A stretch of DNA of 64,000 nucleotides from Apibacter muscae. Its GTDB lineage: Bacteria > Bacteroidota > Bacteroidia > Flavobacteriales > Weeksellaceae. The stretch covers positions 1 through 64,000 of the forward strand of contig NZ_SELG01000027.1 of assembly GCF_007845635.1 (NCBI RefSeq). Direction: 5' to 3'. The translations under genes were made by a program, and so were the position numbers. Every line of letters starts with the position of its first letter. Position 1 is the stretch's first letter. This document shows, one piece after another, positions 48,880-57,776 of this stretch. The notes under the pieces are model-generated. The model saw only the letters and a list, made by a program, of their open reading frames with translations. It was not told the origin of the DNA and did no database searches.

Positions 48880-49875
48880 TTAAGCATCTTTACCGGACAC
48901 TAAAGCGGCTTGTCCTTCGTCCTTAATTGCTACACAGATAAAATATAACCTAAAGCCTAAGGTATTTTTACGATATTCGGGATCTTCTTCTTCGGCGCGC
49001 ATAAATCTTTTTACACTCCCTGTTGCTTTAGCAGCATTGTTTTTAAAGAAAGCAATTGAAGCGGTTCGCCCAGTATTCAGGCTCTCAAAGGGTAATTTTT
49101 CTAAATTATCATTGTATTCGGGAGTATCTAAAGATTCGTAGGTAGTAAAACCATAGTAGGATTTTGATATCACCCCATCTATGGCATTTTGGTACCGGGT
49201 TTGAAAATTTCTATCTTCCTCTAGTAAATCACCAACATGGTCGGTACATAAAACTAAAACTCTTCCTTTTTTAGGAACTCCTAGTTTATCCAGAGCTTTT
49301 TTAAGATTAATGACATCTTTGGAGGTTAGTTTTTTGCGTCCGTTTTCGTCTGCATCTCCAGTAGTTTCTAAAATAGGAGTTTGTGTGGTTTTTTTATCGG
49401 GCGAAATGGAATACAAGGCATGGGAAGCGGTTTTGTCTTCCAATTCTTCCCGGTGTTGTACCTGTACATCGCTCAACTTCTCATAGGATAAGGCGTACAG
49501 CTCATCAGCAGTAACTTCTGTATTTTCAGTTTCATATTTATTTAAAGATAGACTAACATAGTCATCCTCTCTTTTATTGGAAACAATGGGGTACACCTGA
49601 TTATTAATTATAACATTGGGCGCGGTCCCTTGTTTAGGGATTCTAATAACATCATTTTCTAGCCATTTTTGTTTGGATTTTATTTCCTGTAACCAGGTAT
49701 TTTCATGTCTGAATTTTTTGATCAGCTCTTTTTCTGCCACTTCGTTTTTTAGTTGTTTGCCTGCTAAGGGTAAACTCATGGCTGTTATAGCTGTTTCCTT
49801 ATGGGAAGGTAAAGCGAATAAAAGGACAGCCACCAGCAAAAATGCCAGGCTAAAAATTAGGGTTTTGTTTTTCAT
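48880..49875 (-). CDS. Major capsid protein (HK97-like), hydrophobic N-terminus
   Basis: A 331-residue protein next to the ClpP-like protease, with the capsid segments GRVLVLCTDHVGDLL, DGVISKSYYGFTTYES and ASIAFFKNNA. The first 22 codons give a strong hydrophobic helix (LIFSLAFLLVAVLLFAL). This is odd for a capsid; the protease may remove it as a delta-type domain, or translation may start at the Met at codon 33 (MSLPLAGK). Both options are in frame. Confidence 0.72.
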   Translation of the reverse strand: MKNKTLIFSLAFLLVAVLLFALPSHKETAITAMSLPLAGKQLKNEVAEKELIKKFRHENTWLQEIKSKQKWLENDVIRIPKQGTAPNVIINNQVYPIVSNKREDDYVSLSLNKYETENTEVTADELYALSYEKLSDVQVQHREELEDKTASHALYSISPDKKTTQTPILETTGDADENGRKKLTSKDVINLKKALDKLGVPKKGRVLVLCTDHVGDLLEEDRNFQTRYQNAIDGVISKSYYGFTTYESLDTPEYNDNLEKLPFESLNTGRTASIAFFKNNAAKATGSVKRFMRAEEEDPEYRKNTLGFRLYFICVAIKDEGQAALVSGKDA

Positions 49876-49908
49876 GGGTTTTTATTAGGTTTTTAAGGTT
49901 TTTCTTTT

Positions 49909-50991
49909 TTAATAGCCGTAATACTCCTGGTTTAGTCGTAGGAAATTTTGAGGGTCTTTTACTTCCATTTCTGCTAAGGCTTTGGGGTCTTTTTCTATAT
50001 AGTCATCCAACGTCCAGGAAGCGCGGGCAGCATTTATTTTTTGTTGTTGCTGTGGGTTTAGCTGAGAACTAAGAGCCTGAGGAGTAGGCAAGCTGCTAAT
50101 AACTGCCTGGGTAGCATTAAAATCGGCTTCTGCTAAGATTTGGTAGGTTGCTTTTTGTTCAGCAGTAATTTTCTTGTCTAAGATTGCCTGATTTACTAAG
50201 GCTTCTGCATTTGTTTTTTTAAGAGCTTCGGCTTGAGCTTTGGTCTGCTCTGCCTGCTCTGCTTTTTGACGGTTGTCTGCAATTTTTTCTGCAATTTCTG
50301 CATCAGTAGCATCGGTGGCTAAGCCTAAGGAGGCTATGAGTTGTTTTCTATCCATGGTTGTTTTATTGGGTTTTTCTTTTATTAAATGTGGAATGTGTGG
50401 AGCTCCACATGCTTCAAGTATTGCCAGGCTTTCGGCAGTGACTTTTTCGGGTTCCTCTATAATACGGTCAATTAATCCTAAAGCTAAAGCCTCCTGTGCC
50501 GTCATCCAATAATCCCCATCTTTCCATAAGGCTTCGATTTCTTCTTCTGTTTTTTTCATTTTGGAAGCATAGGCTTTTTTATAGTCAGCAGTAGTATTGA
50601 TTAGAAGCTTTAAGTCCGCTTGTATTTGGGTTACATTTCCATAAGTGCCTAACATCGGCTTATGGATCATGAATTGAGAGTTAGAAAAGGCAGAAGTGGG
50701 GTACTTAGCCACTAATTTAGTGGCGGCTGAGGCTGCTAATGCTCCGACGGTAAGGTTTACTTCTTCCAATTGATCTAGGGCGTTTTCAATTTCCGTCTCT
50801 TCGAATGTACTTCCCCCTTGTGAGTTTATATATACTTCTGCCTTTTTAACTCCTTGTTTTATTAGGTCTTCTACTATTTTTCTTACCACCGAAGAAGAAC
50901 TGGTCTCAGAATATTCTGAAATTCTATCAGTTATTCTTATTTGTCCGATACTTTTTTCTACTGAGGCGGTTATCTGTAGTGTACTTTTCAT
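49909..50991 (-). CDS. ClpP-like prohead protease with C-terminal scaffold
   Basis: A 360-residue protein. The first 190 residues are ClpP-like: INSQGGSTFEETEI, the nucleophile region ALAASAAT, FMIHKPM (catalytic His) and the EALALGLIDRI end. From about 215 to 330 it is a Gln/Ala/Lys-rich helix (AEQAEQTKAQAEAL) like a scaffold, then a C-terminal domain that may bind capsid. Protease-scaffold fusions are common in phages. It matures the prohead. Confidence 0.85.
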   Translation of the reverse strand: MKSTLQITASVEKSIGQIRITDRISEYSETSSSSVVRKIVEDLIKQGVKKAEVYINSQGGSTFEETEIENALDQLEEVNLTVGALAASAATKLVAKYPTSAFSNSQFMIHKPMLGTYGNVTQIQADLKLLINTTADYKKAYASKMKKTEEEIEALWKDGDYWMTAQEALALGLIDRIIEEPEKVTAESLAILEACGAPHIPHLIKEKPNKTTMDRKQLIASLGLATDATDAEIAEKIADNRQKAEQAEQTKAQAEALKKTNAEALVNQAILDKKITAEQKATYQILAEADFNATQAVISSLPTPQALSSQLNPQQQQKINAARASWTLDDYIEKDPKALAEMEVKDPQNFLRLNQEYYGY

Positions 50992-51070
50992 TTACATTAT
51001 AGTTCTGGCTTTGGATTATTAAAATTTGTTTTGCAAAATTCCGACAGAGCTAGCGCAATAGAAAAAAGCC

Positions 51071-51154
51071 ATTCCAAAACGTCTGAAAATCTCCGACGTT
51101 TTATCCGTAAATCTTCGACGTTTTGGAATAGAAAAATGGTAATGAACTACCATT
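51071..51154. promoter_or_regulatory. Inverted-repeat operator between divergent late operons
   Basis: The 193-bp gap between the protease gene and the terminase gene holds ATTCCAAAACGTC (51071-51083) and its exact inverse GACGTTTTGGAAT (51117-51129). A third copy of the core GACGTTTT is at 51095-51102. A second palindrome, AATGGTA-atgaac-TACCATT, is at 51135-51154. No TAnnTTTG box is visible, so an activator (Mor/C-like) probably starts both operons here. Confidence 0.55.
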
Positions 51155-51184
51155 GAAAGACCTTTGCAATAGTAAAATTCAAGT

Positions 51185-51685
51185 ATGGCAAAGGAAGCAG
51201 AAAAAAAACGAGCCTATGATTATTATGTAAACCAAGGTAAAACCGCCAAGGAAACGGCAGGACTTTCCGGAGTAACAGAAAAAACCATTGGCGAGTGGAT
51301 AAAAAAAGGAAACTGGAAGGGATTACGACATACTAAGGCTAATTCTAAGGCAGAGAGACTTACCAATATTCAACAGATAATAGACTCTCTGGCAGAAGAC
51401 CGCATACAGGTACAGCGAGATATATCCAGTGAATTAGAAAAAGAAGAGCCGAATAAAACCTACATCAATGATTTACGTCGGCAGGCAGTTTCCATATCGG
51501 ACGAAATATCTAAATGGAATAAAACCCTTACCAATTTTGATAAGGAAAATAAAATTTCTTTATCGGTATACATTGAGGTAATGAATGACATTTTTGATAA
51601 TCTAAAAAAATATGACCCGAAACTTTTTGCTTCTACGGTAGACTTTCAGGAGGAACACTTAAATACTATTTCAATTAAATACTAA
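51185..51685 (+). CDS. Terminase small subunit-like DNA-binding protein
   Basis: A 166-residue protein with an N-terminal helix-turn-helix (KTAKETAGLSGVTEKTIGEWI) and a long helical part (ERLTNIQQIIDSLAEDRIQVQ), as in DUF1804-like and other small terminases. It precedes TerL by one small gene on the same strand. It would select phage DNA for packaging. First gene of the plus-strand late block. Confidence 0.75.
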   Translation: MAKEAEKKRAYDYYVNQGKTAKETAGLSGVTEKTIGEWIKKGNWKGLRHTKANSKAERLTNIQQIIDSLAEDRIQVQRDISSELEKEEPNKTYINDLRRQAVSISDEISKWNKTLTNFDKENKISLSVYIEVMNDIFDNLKKYDPKLFASTVDFQEEHLNTISIKY

Positions 51686-51704
51686 TATAAAAACCTTTTA
51701 AACC

Positions 51705-51956
51705 ATGTTTAAACTTATTTTAAATCTTCTATGGAACCGCGCCAACAAAAGACGTTGGCAAATGGAATTAGGAACCTATTTACTACGCCAGGGGGTGCAA
51801 TGGAAAATTGGCGATCCGGTGCAGGTGCCTAACGGACGAAACAAGGTATGCACCATGTGGATTAGCAACCTGTTTTATGATTTTCAGAAAAACCACATTC
51901 AACATTCTTTAACTTCTAAAAAACCATTCAGAAAAGAAAGTGAGAAAAGAGGATAA
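51705..51956 (+). CDS. Hypothetical phage protein
   Basis: An 83-residue basic protein with aromatic residues (RRWQMELGTYLLRQGVQW) between the two terminase subunits. It overlaps the TerL start by 17 bp. Conserved in position in related phages as far as I can infer; no family recognised. Confidence 0.55.
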   Translation: MFKLILNLLWNRANKRRWQMELGTYLLRQGVQWKIGDPVQVPNGRNKVCTMWISNLFYDFQKNHIQHSLTSKKPFRKESEKRG

Positions 51957-53478
51957 AAAAGCCTTAGAACGTTACCGTAAAAAACTAGAGCTTTCCAAGC
52001 AGTCGGTACATATTAATCCTTTTGAAACCGATAAGGAAAGAAAAGAGGCAATCGAACGTTCGAAGAAAGATATCCTTTATTGTGTAGAACGTTATTTTCC
52101 TCACTATGCCAAATATCCTTGTGCGGATTTTCATTTACAATGGGCAAAGCTGGTTAAAAAAGATAAGAACTTTGTAGGCTTTTGTAAATGGGGGCGTGGA
52201 CTGGCTAAATCGGTATGGAATAATATTTTTATTCCTTTTTGGCTTTGGCTGAATGGGGAAAATATGTATTTCGTGCTGGTTGCTGTGAATGAAAAAAAAG
52301 CCCGTCAATTGTTAGAAGATTTACGGGCTGAATTTGAAATCAACCCTCAAATTATTGCTGATTTTGGCGAGCAGGTAAAATTGGGAAGCTGGGAGGAAGA
52401 ACTTTGGATAACCAAAGGTGGGTTTATTGGGCAAGCTATGGGATTCGGACAAAGTTGTCGAGGGCTTCGGGTAGGAGCACAACGTCCTACCTATTATAAT
52501 CTGGACGACTTAGAAACCCGCCAAACGATAAAAAGCGAAAAACGACAAGATGAAATGGTCGAATGGGTAGAGGAAGAATTGTTACCCTCTATGGATTCGC
52601 CCGAAGATACTGAACGACTTTTGTTTTCCAATAACTGGTTTGCTCCGGTAATGTTTTTAAAAAAGTTAGCCAAAAAACACCCCGATTGGAAAGTACACGA
52701 GGTAAAAGCGTATGACTCCACTACTTTTAAACCTACTTGGGCAGGTAAATATACCGCCGATTATTACCGAGCTAAGGCTAAAAAAATGGGTATTACTTCA
52801 GCGGATTCTGAATACAACCATAAAGCTGTTTTGCGAGGAGGAAAGGTTTTTAAAGCTGAATATATACAATGGGCAAAGTTGCCACGCATCGACCATTTTA
52901 AAGCCATTTGCGCCCACTGGGATATTGCCTATGCAGGCAATGAAACTTCCGATTATAATGCGGTGCGGATTTGGGGCTTGTATAAAAATGATTTTTACTA
53001 CATCGACAGCTTTGTAAAACAAACCAAAATGAAGCCAGCGGTTAAATATATGATTGCCATTGATAGGGAAATGAAGGCAAAAGGCATTGAAATTATTTGG
53101 CGGGCAGAGGCACAATTTTGGAATGATGAAGTAGAAAGAACCATTAAAGAAGCTTGCAAAGAAGAAGGAAATTACCAACTGTCTATTACCTTGGTTTATG
53201 ATAAAAACCACAAGTACACCAAGATCATTGCTCGTTTAGAAGCCCGTTACCAAAATGGACGGATTTATTATAACGACAAAAAACAAAGCCATAATGACAC
53301 CCAAATAGGCTTACAACAATTGTATGGAATAAGCCCCGGCTATTCTTCACATGATGATGCCCCCGACGCAGATAGTGAAGCCGTTGAATATTTATCTAAA
53401 TATATAACCAATAACTCTGATAGTGACGATAACGCTTATTTACAAGGAAGTTACCAACCCAAGCACGAAAGAATATGA
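51940..53478 (+). CDS. Terminase large subunit (Mu gp28-like)
   Basis: A 512-residue packaging motor. Walker A-like GRGLAKSV (about residue 90) and the D-D acidic stretch after YYNL form the ATPase. The C-terminal nuclease shows ICAHWDIAY (first Asp) and DDAPDADSEAV (last acidic pair). It pumps DNA into proheads by headful packaging, as in Mu-like phages. The start is GTG, inside the preceding gene. Confidence 0.9.
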   Translation: MRKEDKKALERYRKKLELSKQSVHINPFETDKERKEAIERSKKDILYCVERYFPHYAKYPCADFHLQWAKLVKKDKNFVGFCKWGRGLAKSVWNNIFIPFWLWLNGENMYFVLVAVNEKKARQLLEDLRAEFEINPQIIADFGEQVKLGSWEEELWITKGGFIGQAMGFGQSCRGLRVGAQRPTYYNLDDLETRQTIKSEKRQDEMVEWVEEELLPSMDSPEDTERLLFSNNWFAPVMFLKKLAKKHPDWKVHEVKAYDSTTFKPTWAGKYTADYYRAKAKKMGITSADSEYNHKAVLRGGKVFKAEYIQWAKLPRIDHFKAICAHWDIAYAGNETSDYNAVRIWGLYKNDFYYIDSFVKQTKMKPAVKYMIAIDREMKAKGIEIIWRAEAQFWNDEVERTIKEACKEEGNYQLSITLVYDKNHKYTKIIARLEARYQNGRIYYNDKKQSHNDTQIGLQQLYGISPGYSSHDDAPDADSEAVEYLSKYITNNSDSDDNAYLQGSYQPKHERI

Positions 53479-53900
53479 TATACCTAACTAGAGATTACCT
53501 GAATACCTTTGCTTTTGAAAAATTAATTGATGAAAGTATAAACGATTATGAACCAATTTTAGACAATATAGAAGCTTCCAGCATCGAGTTAATTAAAACT
53601 TATTTAAGTGGGATTTTTGATATTGATAAAATTTTTGACCCGGAAGCACCTATACAAAACGAACTACTGAAAACCATTTTGGCTAAATTGGTGCTTTATG
53701 GTATCGTTCGTCGCAATGCTGCCCGAAAAGTACCCACGGATTATAAAGAAGAATACGAATGGGCAATTAAGCAATTGGAAAATATCAATTCAGGCAAACT
53801 TAATCCGGGAGGCTTACCGCCCCTAACGGATGAAAACGGAAATACCGTAGAATCTACCACCCTGATAGGTAATTTGTCTAATTCTAATTTTTATATTTAA
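53475..53900 (+). CDS. Phage gp36-like (DUF1320) head-tail connector protein
   Basis: A 141-residue protein starting MIYLTRDYLNTF with a helical SSIELIKTYLSG core and a C-terminal tail, the pattern of DUF1320/gp36 connectors. It overlaps TerL by 4 bp and is followed by the portal. Probably bridges portal and tail. Confidence 0.72.
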   Translation: MIYLTRDYLNTFAFEKLIDESINDYEPILDNIEASSIELIKTYLSGIFDIDKIFDPEAPIQNELLKTILAKLVLYGIVRRNAARKVPTDYKEEYEWAIKQLENINSGKLNPGGLPPLTDENGNTVESTTLIGNLSNSNFYI

Positions 53901-53901
53901 C

Positions 53902-55131
53902 ATGAGCAAAAAACGAAGACATAACCGACGCCCAGCCATTCAGCAACCCCAAGCCCAAGCAGAGAAGAAAAGCAATTATTTGTCTTCTCTCTTGGTGCCA
54001 CAAGAGATAAGCATCCACGCTAAAAGTATTAACGATTATAAAATAGCGGTTGCCCTGGCTTTGGATAATTCTAACCCGGATCGTTCGCCTTTGGCGGCTT
54101 TGTATGATAATTTGTTGTTGGATAACCATGTAGCTTCGGTAATAGACAGCCGTATTTTATACAGCCAACGAAGCCCTTTTAAAATGATAGATGATAAGGG
54201 AAATGAAAATGAAGAATTGAGTTGGTTGTTGGAACGTAGTTGGTTCGAAGAATTAATTCGTTTGGTGTTATTTTCAAAATTTCAGGGAACTACCTTACTG
54301 GAATTGTACGAAACCAATGCAGAAGGGGAATTAGCAACCACCACCGAAATACCCCAATCACATTTTAATGCTACCAAGGGGTTAATCTTAAAAGAACCGG
54401 GAGCCACCAATGGTTGGCAATATAAGGAAGGGATTTTTAAAAACTATTATGTACAGATAGGTAAAGACCGAGACTTAGGTATATTAGAGCGATTGGCACC
54501 TATGATACTAGCAAAAAAAATAGGTTGGGGTGCTTGGATGGATTTTATTGATAAATATGGGGTACCTCCTTTATTTATTACTACCGATAGGGAAGACAAT
54601 AGCCGTTTGCAACAACTCTATTCCTCGGCTATGGCTTTTAAAAGCAATTCATTTTTAATTGGAAGGGGGAATGAAAAGTTTGAAGTAGGAAGTACCCACA
54701 CGGGAAATTCTAAAGATACTTTTGATGTTTTTATTGAGCGCGCCAATGACGAGATATCCAAGCGTATTTTAGGTGGTTCCTCGCTTACTGACCAAAAAAC
54801 CTTTGTGGGGTCGGCGCAAATCCAATACCGCTTAGCCGAAGACCGATACAATGCGGATAAAATCTTTTTTAAGAATATTTTCAACTCCTTTATTCGTCCG
54901 CGTTTAATCAATCTTTCGCCTATTTATGCTCCTTTGCAAAATCATTATTTTGAGTGGGATAACTCGGAAGTTCGCACCGCTGACGGAGTTGCTGACCTAG
55001 TGGTAAAATTAAGCCAGGCAGGTTATGTGCCGGATCCTGAATTTGTAGAGCAAGAAACGGGAATAAAATTACTGGGATTGAAAGAAAACACGATCGTAAA
55101 ACCCCAACCGGAAGCCGAAAAAAAAAAGTAG
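53902..55131 (+). CDS. Portal protein (DUF935, Mu gp29-like)
   Basis: A 409-residue portal. NLLLDNHVASVIDSRI, GTTLLELYE and the later ISKRILGGSSLTDQK match the DUF935 family. It forms the dodecameric DNA entry port. The last codons are GAA AAA AAA AAG TAG, an A10 run that contains A AAA AAG in phase, leading by -1 shift into the MuF frame (see MuF). Confidence 0.88.
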   Translation: MSKKRRHNRRPAIQQPQAQAEKKSNYLSSLLVPQEISIHAKSINDYKIAVALALDNSNPDRSPLAALYDNLLLDNHVASVIDSRILYSQRSPFKMIDDKGNENEELSWLLERSWFEELIRLVLFSKFQGTTLLELYETNAEGELATTTEIPQSHFNATKGLILKEPGATNGWQYKEGIFKNYYVQIGKDRDLGILERLAPMILAKKIGWGAWMDFIDKYGVPPLFITTDREDNSRLQQLYSSAMAFKSNSFLIGRGNEKFEVGSTHTGNSKDTFDVFIERANDEISKRILGGSSLTDQKTFVGSAQIQYRLAEDRYNADKIFFKNIFNSFIRPRLINLSPIYAPLQNHYFEWDNSEVRTADGVADLVVKLSQAGYVPDPEFVEQETGIKLLGLKENTIVKPQPEAEKKK

Positions 55132-55148
55132 CTACTAAGTTAACTGCT

Positions 55149-56384
55149 TTGTTGGCTAATTATTTACCTAAAGAAAATTGTTGCCCTTCGGAGGTAGTGG
55201 CTGTAGATTTATCTGATTATGAAGAATTAATCCGCCAATTAGCCGAAGACATAAAGAGTGGTAAAATAGATAAAAATAACCTATCGGTAGACCTGGTTAA
55301 AAAAACTTATAAAGACCTTAGTAAAGGAGCCACTAAAGGTTGGGGAAATGATTTTAACGAGCTTACTGGTGACAACCCACCCGGAGACAAAACGGTACAG
55401 CATTTACACCAAAATATCTATCGTTTTTCGGGAGCTAAAACCGCTGCCCAAGCTTATGAGATCAGCCAATTATTGTATACAGAAGATGGGAAAATACGCC
55501 CTAAAAAGGAATTTATGGAGTTGGTTTTAAAACTTAACGAAAGATATAACCGCCATTATCTAGAAACGGAATACAACACCGCCATCAAAGCAGCTACTAT
55601 GGCTCGGCAATGGGTAGATTTTCAGCAGGATGCGGAATTGTTTCCGAATTTGAAATACAAAACTGCCGGGGATAGCCGGGTACGACCGGAACACCAAAAA
55701 CTAAACGGAACCATACGCCCGTTAAATGATCCTTTTTGGAACAAGTATTACCCCCCTAATGGTTGGAATTGTCGTTGCTATGTAGTACAAACTGCGGAAA
55801 CAGTAACCGAAGGCAGGGAAGATGACAGCGTACCAAAGGAGTTTTACGGGCATGTGGGCAAGGAAGAAGTGGTATTTTCTAAAAACCAAACCTATTTTAA
55901 GGTAGTAAAAGAACTGGGAGAAGGCGAATTTAATAAGCATTTTGAAACTGCCAAGCTAGATGCTCCTTATTTGAACCTAAAAGGGGTGAAGGTAAATATT
56001 TGGGCAGATTTGGAAGATTATAAAGAAAATTTAGATGCTGCCCTGGTATTAAAAAAAGCAGGTTATGAGGTGAAGCTTCGCCCGCATGTGAATAGTTCTA
56101 TTTTGCTAAATACCCCTAACCCGGAATATGAAATAAACGGGCAATTAGCCGAACGAAAAGCTCCGAAAGGTGTCAACTTACGTAATGTTTTAAGTAAGGC
56201 GAATAAACAAGGCTGTAAGATCGTCGTAATAGATATGGTGGATAGTAAGGCAAGCCTAGAAGAAATACAAAAAGAAGCGGAAGCAAGATTGAATGATCCT
56301 GAAAAATTCCCGAGGATAGAGGAAATACTTATAGTAAATGAGGGGAAGACTTTCTCAGTTAAAAGAAAAAAGCAATCTAAATAA
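55149..56384 (+). CDS. MuF head morphogenesis protein with C-terminal CdiA-like nuclease domain
   Basis: A 411-residue protein. The MuF/SPP1 gp7 domain is at about residues 130-220 (GDSRVRPEHQKLNG, PPNGWNCRCYVVQ). From about 290 a separate domain follows (LVLKKAGYEVKLRPH, EINGQLAERKAPKG, CKIVVIDMVD) resembling CdiA C-terminal nucleases, with an E-x-K as in PD-(D/E)xK folds. No ATG or GTG exists before codon 100. Translation must use TTG at 55149 or be a -1 frameshift from the portal. It may be injected with DNA. Confidence 0.8.
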   Translation: MLANYLPKENCCPSEVVAVDLSDYEELIRQLAEDIKSGKIDKNNLSVDLVKKTYKDLSKGATKGWGNDFNELTGDNPPGDKTVQHLHQNIYRFSGAKTAAQAYEISQLLYTEDGKIRPKKEFMELVLKLNERYNRHYLETEYNTAIKAATMARQWVDFQQDAELFPNLKYKTAGDSRVRPEHQKLNGTIRPLNDPFWNKYYPPNGWNCRCYVVQTAETVTEGREDDSVPKEFYGHVGKEEVVFSKNQTYFKVVKELGEGEFNKHFETAKLDAPYLNLKGVKVNIWADLEDYKENLDAALVLKKAGYEVKLRPHVNSSILLNTPNPEYEINGQLAERKAPKGVNLRNVLSKANKQGCKIVVIDMVDSKASLEEIQKEAEARLNDPEKFPRIEEILIVNEGKTFSVKRKKQSK

Positions 56385-56469
56385 ATTTAAACTGCTTTTT
56401 GTGGTCTACATTCTTGGTTTTGAGCCGCGAACTTCCTCACCCCACAAAGATACAAATTTTTAATTATAT

Positions 56470-56988
56470 ATGAGCGAAACAAATAAATTACCGGACTTAG
56501 AAAGCATGGTTACCCGCTTATTGAAAGAAGCGGAAAGCTATGCAGCGGTTAGCGGGCTGAATTTTTTTAAAGAGTCTTTCGAAAAACAAGGCTGGACGGG
56601 TACTGCTTTTGAACCCTGGCAAGCCCGAACCAACGACCTGCGACCGGGTGGGGCTATATTAATGGATAGTGGACAGTTAAGAGATTCTTTACAAATTTTG
56701 GAAAGAGGGGATTTAAAAATAAAATATGGCACTTTTTCGCCCTATGCCAGCATACACAACCACGGCGGGGTTATGATGATACCCATAACTAAAAAGTCAA
56801 GAAAATACTTTTGGTATATGTATTACCGCACGAAAAAGGAGTTGTACAGGGGTTTAGCTTTAACTAAAAAAAAATCCGTGAGGGTGCAAATGCCGAAACG
56901 GCAATTTATAGGGCATTCAGACACTTTAATGATTCAATTGGACGATTGGATTTTAAACCGAATAATAACCCGTTTTAAAGAGATATAA
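56470..56988 (+). CDS. Phage virion morphogenesis protein (Mu gpG-like tail completion)
   Basis: A 172-residue protein of the virion morphogenesis family: FFKESFEKQGWTGTAFEPW and SGQLRDSL, then IHNHGG and a MPKRQFIGHS strand near the end. It completes the tail or joins it to the head. An 86-bp gap after the MuF gene holds no other feature. Ends 1 bp before the next gene. Confidence 0.8.
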   Translation: MSETNKLPDLESMVTRLLKEAESYAAVSGLNFFKESFEKQGWTGTAFEPWQARTNDLRPGGAILMDSGQLRDSLQILERGDLKIKYGTFSPYASIHNHGGVMMIPITKKSRKYFWYMYYRTKKELYRGLALTKKKSVRVQMPKRQFIGHSDTLMIQLDDWILNRIITRFKEI

Positions 56989-56989
56989 G

Positions 56990-57511
56990 ATGCAAAATTG
57001 GAAAGATTTATATATAGAAATAGCAGAAAAAATAGACAACGGACTGGAAGCTATTCGTTGGGTAGATTTATGGCATAACCAGGTATATTTTTTGGAAGAG
57101 GAACATCCTTTTCCTACTCCTGCGGTGTTTTTAGCTTTTCGGGGGCGACAATTTAAAGACCTGGGAGACAAAGTGCAGGATGTTAGCTTGCAAATGGATG
57201 TTTTTTTGTTTTATGAGACTTTTAAAGACACCTACCTTAAGGGAGTAAACCAAGAGACCGCTTTAGAGTTTTTAGATTTATTGGATGGTTTAAATGCGTT
57301 GCTGCATGGCTCGGGTGGTAAAAATTATAGCTCTATGCGGCGCATTGGGTTAGCCCCCGTAGATTCGGGAGGAAGTGGTAATTTATATCAACTGGTTTAT
57401 GAGTGTACTTTAATGGATTTTTCCGCGCAAAAAGTGATGGAAGAAGGTATTATTGAAGGTTTTGAGGTGGAAAAATTAAGGGATAAGGAAAATGATTTCT
57501 TTATCCCTTAA
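56990..57511 (+). CDS. Putative tail terminator / gp37-like protein
   Basis: A 173-residue protein next to the tail completion gene, with LYIEIAEKIDNGLEA at the start and a beta pattern (VSLQMDVFLFYET, GNLYQLVYECTLMDF), as in tail terminators or gp37-like proteins. It ends 6 bp before the converging minus-strand gene, closing the plus-strand block. Confidence 0.6.
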   Translation: MQNWKDLYIEIAEKIDNGLEAIRWVDLWHNQVYFLEEEHPFPTPAVFLAFRGRQFKDLGDKVQDVSLQMDVFLFYETFKDTYLKGVNQETALEFLDLLDGLNALLHGSGGKNYSSMRRIGLAPVDSGGSGNLYQLVYECTLMDFSAQKVMEEGIIEGFEVEKLRDKENDFFIP

Positions 57512-57517
57512 AAATAG

Positions 57518-57733
57518 TTAAAATAGATTTAGGTTATTTCGGTTGTAAATAATTTTTTCAATGGTAGCCGGGGATTTATAGAATTTATGTGCTAATTCTC
57601 CGATAATCCATTTATCGTGGTATTTTTGCACGCCATGCTCGGTAATTGCCATTAACCGGGCATGTTCTTTTTGAATATCTTCATACATGCGACGGGTAGC
57701 TTGCCTTTGTCTGGTTTCTATAAGGTTCTGCAT
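57518..57733 (-). CDS. Small HTH-like phage protein
   Basis: A 71-residue protein from the ATG at 57733 (a GTG lies just before). The C-terminal half (IIGELAHKFYKSPATIEKII) looks like a helix-turn-helix, and the N-terminal part is a charged helix (RQATRRMYEDIQKEH). It lies at the boundary of early and late genes, where Mu has its Mor/C activators, so a regulator is possible; it is not a clear Mor homologue. Confidence 0.5.
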   Translation of the reverse strand: MQNLIETRQRQATRRMYEDIQKEHARLMAITEHGVQKYHDKWIIGELAHKFYKSPATIEKIIYNRNNLNLF

Positions 57734-57776
57734 CACACAAAAATAAGTGTTTTTTAGCTATTTTACAAGGAGTTTG

